Of a DNA stretch of 30,302 nt, positions 28,775-30,302 are shown one piece after another (position 1 is the stretch's first letter; each line of letters begins with the position of its first letter). Source of the DNA: JAVBJV01 sp031546815. Its GTDB lineage: Bacteria > Pseudomonadota > Alphaproteobacteria > Acetobacterales > Acetobacteraceae. Below the pieces are notes generated by a model. That model was not told the origin of the DNA and did no database searches. It saw only the letters and a list, made by a program, of their open reading frames with translations. The stretch lies in NCBI GenBank assembly GCA_031546815.1, contig JAVBJV010000024.1, positions 1 through 30,302 of the forward strand, given 5' to 3'. The translations under genes were made by a program, and so were the position numbers.

Positions 28775-28993
28775 ATGAGCATTCTCACCCCAATCGAGAT
28801 CGATCATCTGCCCGACACCGGGAAAATGATCCGCCGCCCCGTAATGTGGACCCTCGGCGGTGCGGAACTCCGCCGGCACCTCATGCCGCCACGTCGGCGT
28901 ATCACGTGGCACACCGTGTCCGAGATCGCGCTGGCTGCCTGTGCAGCAACCCTCCTGCTGTTGTTCGTCGCGCTGATGGCGGTGCCCGCATGA
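28775..28993 (+). CDS. Small protein with C-terminal membrane helix
   Basis: The 72-residue product has a soluble N-terminal part (TPIEIDHLPDTGKMIRRPVMW, then GGAELRRHLMPPRRRITWH) and one hydrophobic helix at about 48-70 (SEIALAACAATLLLLFVALMAV). It is first in the CI-controlled operon and has GGGAG before ATG 28775. The start of the next gene overlaps its stop (ATGA). No family is recognised. Confidence 0.65.
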   Translation: MSILTPIEIDHLPDTGKMIRRPVMWTLGGAELRRHLMPPRRRITWHTVSEIALAACAATLLLLFVALMAVPA

Positions 28994-29169
28994 CCTGCAC
29001 CGCATCGCAACCCTGCCATTGCGTGGACAGGCTGCTGTCCGTTGCCGAGCGGCTGGAACGCCAGGCATCCGACTGCGCCGCGCGCGGCTATCCGGCCGAA
29101 CAGGCCGCCCTGAACCTCGCCGCCGCGATGCTCCGCGCCAACGTGCCAACGCACGAGGTCACATCATGA
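28990..29169 (+). CDS. Small Cys/Ala-rich protein
   Basis: This 59-residue protein starts MTCTASQPCHCVDRLLSVAERLERQAS and ends in RANVPTHEVTS. A C-x-C pair (CHC, residues 9-11) and Cys3 lie close to the N-terminus, with a helical remainder. Both ends overlap the neighbours by four bases (ATGA), so the operon is tightly coupled. It could bind metal, but nothing shows this. No family is recognised. Confidence 0.6.
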   Translation: MTCTASQPCHCVDRLLSVAERLERQASDCAARGYPAEQAALNLAAAMLRANVPTHEVTS

Positions 29170-29291
29170 CCATCCGCACCCGCCGCACCCTGCGCCGCGC
29201 GCGCAACACGCTGCTGCACGCAACCCCGTTGCTGCTGGTCGTCACACTGGCCCTGCTGCTGGCCGCCGTCACCAGAGGAGGCTGTTCATGA
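29166..29291 (+). CDS. Very small membrane protein
   Basis: The 41-residue product has an Arg-rich N-terminus (TIRTRRTLRRARN) followed by a single hydrophobic helix (HATPLLLVVTLALLLAAV, about 18-35) and a short Cys-containing end. It overlaps the previous and next genes by four bases each (ATGA on both sides). The regular spacing supports it as real despite its size. Function is unknown. Confidence 0.55.
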   Translation: MTIRTRRTLRRARNTLLHATPLLLVVTLALLLAAVTRGGCS

Positions 29292-29641
29292 CTGACACAG
29301 TCACCAACATCGACAACGTCCCCACCGGCGACAGCGCCGCCGCCATGGTGTTGCTGGAAGCTGCCGGAGACCTGCTGCATGCGGGCCTGAACGCAGCCAT
29401 GCGCGCAGGCACAATCAGTGAACTGGATTTCCAGCGCCTCTGGCGGGCGCAGGAGATTCTGTCCGACAGCGCCGGTCTGCAAAAGCAATACCCGCTCTAC
29501 GCGATCCGCGCACGCGGCGTCGCATTCCATATCCGCAGTCAGACGCAGGAAATCGCAACAGAACATGGCCTGAAGGTTGACCATCTGTGGCCGTGGACAC
29601 CCCGCCCATCAACCGATCACAGCGCGAGTGAAACGCCATGA
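29288..29641 (+). CDS. Unknown early protein
   Basis: The 117-residue product has a helical centre (AAAMVLLEAAGDLLHAGLNAAMRAGTISELDFQRLWRAQEIL, about 17-57) and no membrane segment. It ends in a Pro/Ser-rich tail. It overlaps the previous gene and the GapR-like gene by four bases each. GGAGG lies 4-5 bases before its ATG (29277-29281 region), supporting this start. No family is recognised. Confidence 0.6.
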   Translation: MTDTVTNIDNVPTGDSAAAMVLLEAAGDLLHAGLNAAMRAGTISELDFQRLWRAQEILSDSAGLQKQYPLYAIRARGVAFHIRSQTQEIATEHGLKVDHLWPWTPRPSTDHSASETP

Positions 29642-29937
29642 CCGAAATCATTGGCCACAACAGCGGCAAGATCTCCCGCTTCCCCGGCACCGAACGCCTC
29701 GAAGTCGGAGGCGTGGTAGCCGACCGACTGCGCAGCATTGTGGAACGGATCGAACGCCTGAACGAAGAACGCAAGGCCTTGGGCGACGACATCAAGGACA
29801 TCTTCGCCGAAGCCCAGGGCGTTGGGTTCGACGTGAAGGTGCTGCGCCAGTTGATCCGTATCCGCAAACAGGAACCGAACGACGTGGAAGAGCAGGAGTC
29901 CATGCTCGACGTCTATCGCCATGCGTTGGGGATGTAA
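29638..29937 (+). CDS. GapR-like nucleoid protein (DUF2312 family)
   Basis: The 99-residue product matches the DUF2312/GapR family across its length: LRSIVERIERLNEERKALGDDIKDIFAEAQGVGFDVKVLRQLIRIRKQEPNDVEEQESMLDVYRHALGM. The N-terminus (TEIIGHNSGK) is also typical. In Caulobacter GapR binds overtwisted AT-rich DNA ahead of replication and transcription. A phage-encoded copy next to integration genes could assist replication or recombination by managing supercoiling; that is inference. The family is mostly alphaproteobacterial, which supports the host assignment. Confidence 0.85.
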   Translation: MTEIIGHNSGKISRFPGTERLEVGGVVADRLRSIVERIERLNEERKALGDDIKDIFAEAQGVGFDVKVLRQLIRIRKQEPNDVEEQESMLDVYRHALGM

Positions 29938-29939
29938 CT

Positions 29940-30188
29940 ATGCGAAAGCTTGATGCCGCCACATTGCCCGACTGGCCGCGCGGCCTGCGCGAAGACCTGG
30001 CTGCCGCCTATATCGGCGTGTCGGTCGGCACACTGCGCGACGGCGCCAAGACCGGCAACATGCCAGCCCCCATGCGCATCACACCCGGACGCAAGGTTTG
30101 GCTGCGCGACGTGCTGGATAAATGGCTGGACCAGAAAACCGGAACCGACGGCACATACGGCAGCAGAAATCCCTGGGACGATATCTGA
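29940..30188 (+). CDS. Excisionase-like / AlpA-type DNA-binding protein
   Basis: The 82-residue product has a winged-helix pattern: LPDWPRGLREDLAAAYIGVSVGTLRDGAKTGNMPAP, with AAAYIGVSVGTLRDGAK as the recognition part, then a wing (MRITPGRKVWLRDVLDKWLDQ). This is the MerR/AlpA-like fold of excisionases. It starts two bases after the GapR-like gene, and its stop overlaps the integrase start (TGATG), typical of xis-int pairs. It probably directs the integrase toward excision. Confidence 0.75.
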   Translation: MRKLDAATLPDWPRGLREDLAAAYIGVSVGTLRDGAKTGNMPAPMRITPGRKVWLRDVLDKWLDQKTGTDGTYGSRNPWDDI

Positions 30189-30302
30189 TGGCAGTTGTGC
30201 GCCTGCGGTTCGTGCACATCTACAAGGATCGCTACGGCAAACAGCGCATCTATCTGCGCCGCCCCGGCTGGCCAAAGATCGCCCTGCCCAATGCCATTGG
30301 CA
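30188..30302 (+). CDS. Tyrosine integrase, N-terminal part (runs off window)
   Basis: Only 38 codons are present: MAVVRLRFVHIYKDRYGKQRIYLRRPGWPKIALPNAIG. The motif F-V-H-x3-DRYGK-x-R-x-YLRRPG followed by LP-x-x-G is the conserved N-terminal arm-binding region of a common phage tyrosine recombinase group. The catalytic domain lies beyond the window. The start is coupled to the excisionase stop. The integrase marks the right end of the prophage, so attR should be near. Confidence 0.8.
   Translation, partial: MAVVRLRFVHIYKDRYGKQRIYLRRPGWPKIALPNAIG

Noticed and set aside
1..30302. CRISPR arrays, tRNA or rRNA genes, insertion sequences
   Set aside because: No regularly spaced repeats, tRNA folds or transposase genes were seen on either strand.

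Overview
The window is most of an integrated temperate phage from a GC-rich Gram-negative host. An alphaproteobacterium is most likely, possibly Acetobacteraceae; this rests on a GapR/DUF2312-type protein, the AntA, HicAB and Cro-like families and the codon use, and the family is only a guess. The virion modules are mosaic. The head genes follow the order and families of lambda (Nu1-A-W-B-C/scaffold-D-E-small gene-FII), while the tail genes are those of a contractile Mu-type myovirus (sheath, tube, frameshifted chaperone, tape measure, gpN, gpP, gp45, gp46, gp47). The left edge cuts gp47. No tail-fibre, lysis or attachment-site sequence is visible; these would lie beyond the window.

Layout. 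1-18771 (minus): the late operon, read right to left, with tightly packed and often overlapping genes. A KilA/BRO-type antirepressor sits inside the baseplate block (2500-3279), and the tail chaperone carries a likely -1 frameshift (7059-7065). 17891-18021 is a gap before the small terminase with cos-like features. 18864-22424 (minus): a late-control candidate, a lambda-O-like initiator with a GATC-rich, repeat-rich stretch inside its coding sequence, a DnaB helicase and an AntA antirepressor. 22425-25142: an accessory and regulatory zone in which small leftward phage genes alternate with rightward ones (membrane protein, HicA/HicB, zinc ribbon). 25254-26266: the lysogeny switch, with a divergent Cro-like gene and an S24-type CI repressor.

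26267-28626 (minus): a visibly AT-richer two-gene cargo, a D12-class DNA adenine methylase plus a ParB-like-domain protein with an unassigned helical C-terminus. 28697-30302 (plus): an operon of four small proteins, a GapR-like protein, an excisionase-like protein and the start of a tyrosine integrase.

How it works together: five copies of one 14-bp operator (TGGG-N6-CCC followed by A or G) occur, three in the cI/cro gap and two in the promoter of the GapR-xis-int operon. One repressor therefore probably controls both lytic growth and integration/excision, as lambda OR and OL do. Both cI and cro have their -10 boxes about 6-7 nt before the start codon, which predicts leaderless mRNAs. The most original items are the operator network, the methylase/ParB-like cargo, the putative origin inside the initiator gene, and two small paralogous genes that share an unusual C-terminal tail.
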